In this document: one piece after another, positions 38,583 through 39,778 of the stretch
Layout of the letters: each line of letters starts with the position of its first letter
How positions within the stretch are numbered: the first letter of the stretch is position 1
Virus record (IMG/VR): IMGVR_UViG_3300046535_000883
Location: 1 to 39,778 of that record
Strand: one strand, 5' to 3'
Source: a virus
DNA length: 39,778 nt
Program-made: the position numbers and the translations under genes
Notes under the pieces: generated by a model
What the model was told of the DNA's origin: nothing
What the model saw: only the letters and a program-made list of their open reading frames with translations
The model's database searches: none

Positions 38583-39778
38583 GCAATGTATCCGCGCTGT
38601 CTCCGCCAACCTGGGCCGCGAGCTCACCCAGGACGAAGCGAACGGAATCGAAAACCGGATCCGCGACGCGTTGCGGCAGCTGAAAAGCAAGCCCCAGGCG
38701 TTCGCGCAGATGGACGCGCCAACCAGGCTGCAGGAGGCCGCCAGGATCGCGGCCGCGAACATCAAGCAAGACGCGTTTGAGGCGAAGCGGCGCGCGCAGA
38801 TCACCGTCGGGATCCACGATCGGATCGGTGAGTATTACCAGAAGGCTGTCGCCGCCGGCATGGATCCGCAGGAGGCGCTGCACCGCATGCTCAACACGGA
38901 GGCCGACGGCCGCTCGACCGTGCAATCGCAGGAATCGAAAACCGAAGGGATCAACCGCGACTACGCGCGGCGCCTGGTCACGCTGCTCGAACAGGCGCAC
39001 CCGCGCATGCTCGGTCTGTTCGCCAACCGCGAGGGCGCGCAGCTGGTAACGCGCGAGCTCTACGGCGAGGACACGGGGAGCTCGGTCGCGAAGGCGGCCG
39101 CGAAAGAATGGGGCACCGTGATCGATCAGATGGTCGCGCACTTTCGAGATCTCGGCGGCACCCTGCACCGCCTGGACGATTGGCGTTTTCCGCAGCACCA
39201 CGACAGCGCCCGCGTCTTTGGCGACGGATCCGTGAGCTCGCGCGAGTCATGGGTCGACTCGGTTCTCCCCAAGCTGAACCGCGAGCGGTATATCGCGGAC
39301 AGCGGCCGGATCATGGTCGACACGGAAGTGCGCGACGTGCTGCGCGACGTGTGGGACACGATCGCGACCAACGGCGCGAACAAGATCGACCCTGGTGCGC
39401 CGGCCGTCGGCGGCCGCATGGTCGCGAACCGCTACAGCGACCATCGTTTTCTCCACTTCAAGGATGCGAGCTCCTGGCTCGACTACCAGGGGGATTACGG
39501 CAGCAAAGATCTGTGGGCTGTGATGACGGGCCACGTGAACACGCTCTCGCGCAACATTGCCGCGATGGATACCTGGGGCCCAAATCCGGATGCGATGTTC
39601 GGCTATTGGAACGCGAAGGCCGCGCTCGAAGCGCGGCACAGCAAGACCAACGTCCACGCGGTCCAGGAAAAGAACGCGGACGCGTTCCGCTACGCGATGG
39701 GCTACAGCGCCGGCGTCTCGAACGCGATGATCGCCGGCGGTTTCGCAGCTGCTCGCAACGTCGCGAGCGCAGCACTCC
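38575..39778 (+). CDS. Large internal virion/ejection-type protein, N-terminal part (continues at position 1)
   Basis: Starts at ATG 38575, overlapping the giant gene's stop by 8 bases, and stays open to the end of the window (401 codons). It continues in frame through the terminal overlap to the stop at 1455, about 843 residues in all. The N-terminal part is helical (RRAQITVGIHDRIGEYYQKAVAAGM). The motifs RLDDWRFPQHHD, YSDHRFLHFKDASSWLDYQ and MTGHVNTLSRNIAAMDTWGPNP recur in large phage and prophage proteins beside internal virion genes. No catalytic site is known to me. The likely role is in DNA ejection or as a co-injected factor. Confidence 0.75.
   Translation, partial: MREQCIRAVSANLGRELTQDEANGIENRIRDALRQLKSKPQAFAQMDAPTRLQEAARIAAANIKQDAFEAKRRAQITVGIHDRIGEYYQKAVAAGMDPQEALHRMLNTEADGRSTVQSQESKTEGINRDYARRLVTLLEQAHPRMLGLFANREGAQLVTRELYGEDTGSSVAKAAAKEWGTVIDQMVAHFRDLGGTLHRLDDWRFPQHHDSARVFGDGSVSSRESWVDSVLPKLNRERYIADSGRIMVDTEVRDVLRDVWDTIATNGANKIDPGAPAVGGRMVANRYSDHRFLHFKDASSWLDYQGDYGSKDLWAVMTGHVNTLSRNIAAMDTWGPNPDAMFGYWNAKAALEARHSKTNVHAVQEKNADAFRYAMGYSAGVSNAMIAGGFAAARNVASAAL
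39652..39778. repeat. Terminal overlap, right copy
   Basis: Identical to 1-127. The offset of 39651 is a multiple of three, so the split gene stays in frame when the ends are joined. Confidence 0.9.

Noticed and set aside
1-39778. Diversity-generating retroelement, CRISPR array, tRNA genes, toxin-antitoxin pair
   Set aside because: No reverse transcriptase motif, no spaced repeats and no gap large enough for tRNA clusters were seen. The Cro-like gene has no toxin partner.

Overview
The window is one complete, circularly permuted genome of a tailed phage with a short tail (podovirus), about 39.65 kb of unique sequence. Its last 127 bases (39652-39778) repeat its first 127 exactly. The repeat lies inside one gene and keeps the reading frame, so the contig ends cut a single gene: it starts at 38575, runs off the right end and finishes at 1455. 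The DNA is GC-rich (about 64% by eye). Rz/Rz1 spanins and a lipoprotein signal point to a Gram-negative host, probably a proteobacterium. I cannot name a closer relative from the sequence alone. No stretch longer than about 130 bases lacks a gene. I saw no tRNA, CRISPR array, integrase, transposase, reverse transcriptase, RNA polymerase or DNA polymerase.

Layout: one leftward operon (12285 down to 7229) and one rightward series of genes (12380 through the contig ends to 7232) diverge from a 94-base control region at 12286-12379. They converge on a shared CTAG at 7229-7232. The leftward operon carries a tRNA-guanine-transglycosylase-like (possibly DpdA-like) protein, several small unknowns, a RecE-like exonuclease and a RecT/Bet annealase. 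The rightward genes start with a Cro-like repressor and a Vsr-like nuclease. A replication-initiator-like gene follows, holding three perfect DnaA boxes (probable origin), and then the small and large terminase subunits. The head module comes next: portal, Bbp19-like protein, scaffold, major capsid protein and a decoration-like protein, ended by a strong terminator. After it lie T7 gp11/gp12-like tail tubular proteins and a lysis region (candidate holins, candidate endolysin, Rz with Rz1 embedded). Then come a lipoprotein with a possible TIM barrel, T7-like internal virion proteins (GNAT-like, gp14-like and a transglycosylase of 894 residues) and two giant ejected-type proteins (1699 and about 843 residues). 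The tail fibre and two tandem glycine-rich adhesin-like proteins close the circle.

How it works together: the virion plan is T7-like, but the phage has no polymerase of its own. It appears to rely on host transcription and on host DnaA-dependent replication, helped by its RecET-type recombination pair. Two oppositely directed promoters appear to share one palindromic -35 hexamer (TTGCAA) at the control region, with two direct repeats lying over the spacers. That would force a choice between the leftward and rightward programmes. Twenty-three gene junctions are 4-base start/stop overlaps (ATGA, GTGA or TTGA), so translation is heavily coupled.

The most interesting items are the shared-hexamer switch with a probably leaderless repressor mRNA, the DnaA-box origin, and a near-perfect intrinsic terminator inside the exonuclease gene. 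Also notable are the orphan transglycosylase-like gene, the JAMM-containing ejected protein, and a large excess of GAGCTC and CCWGG palindromes.
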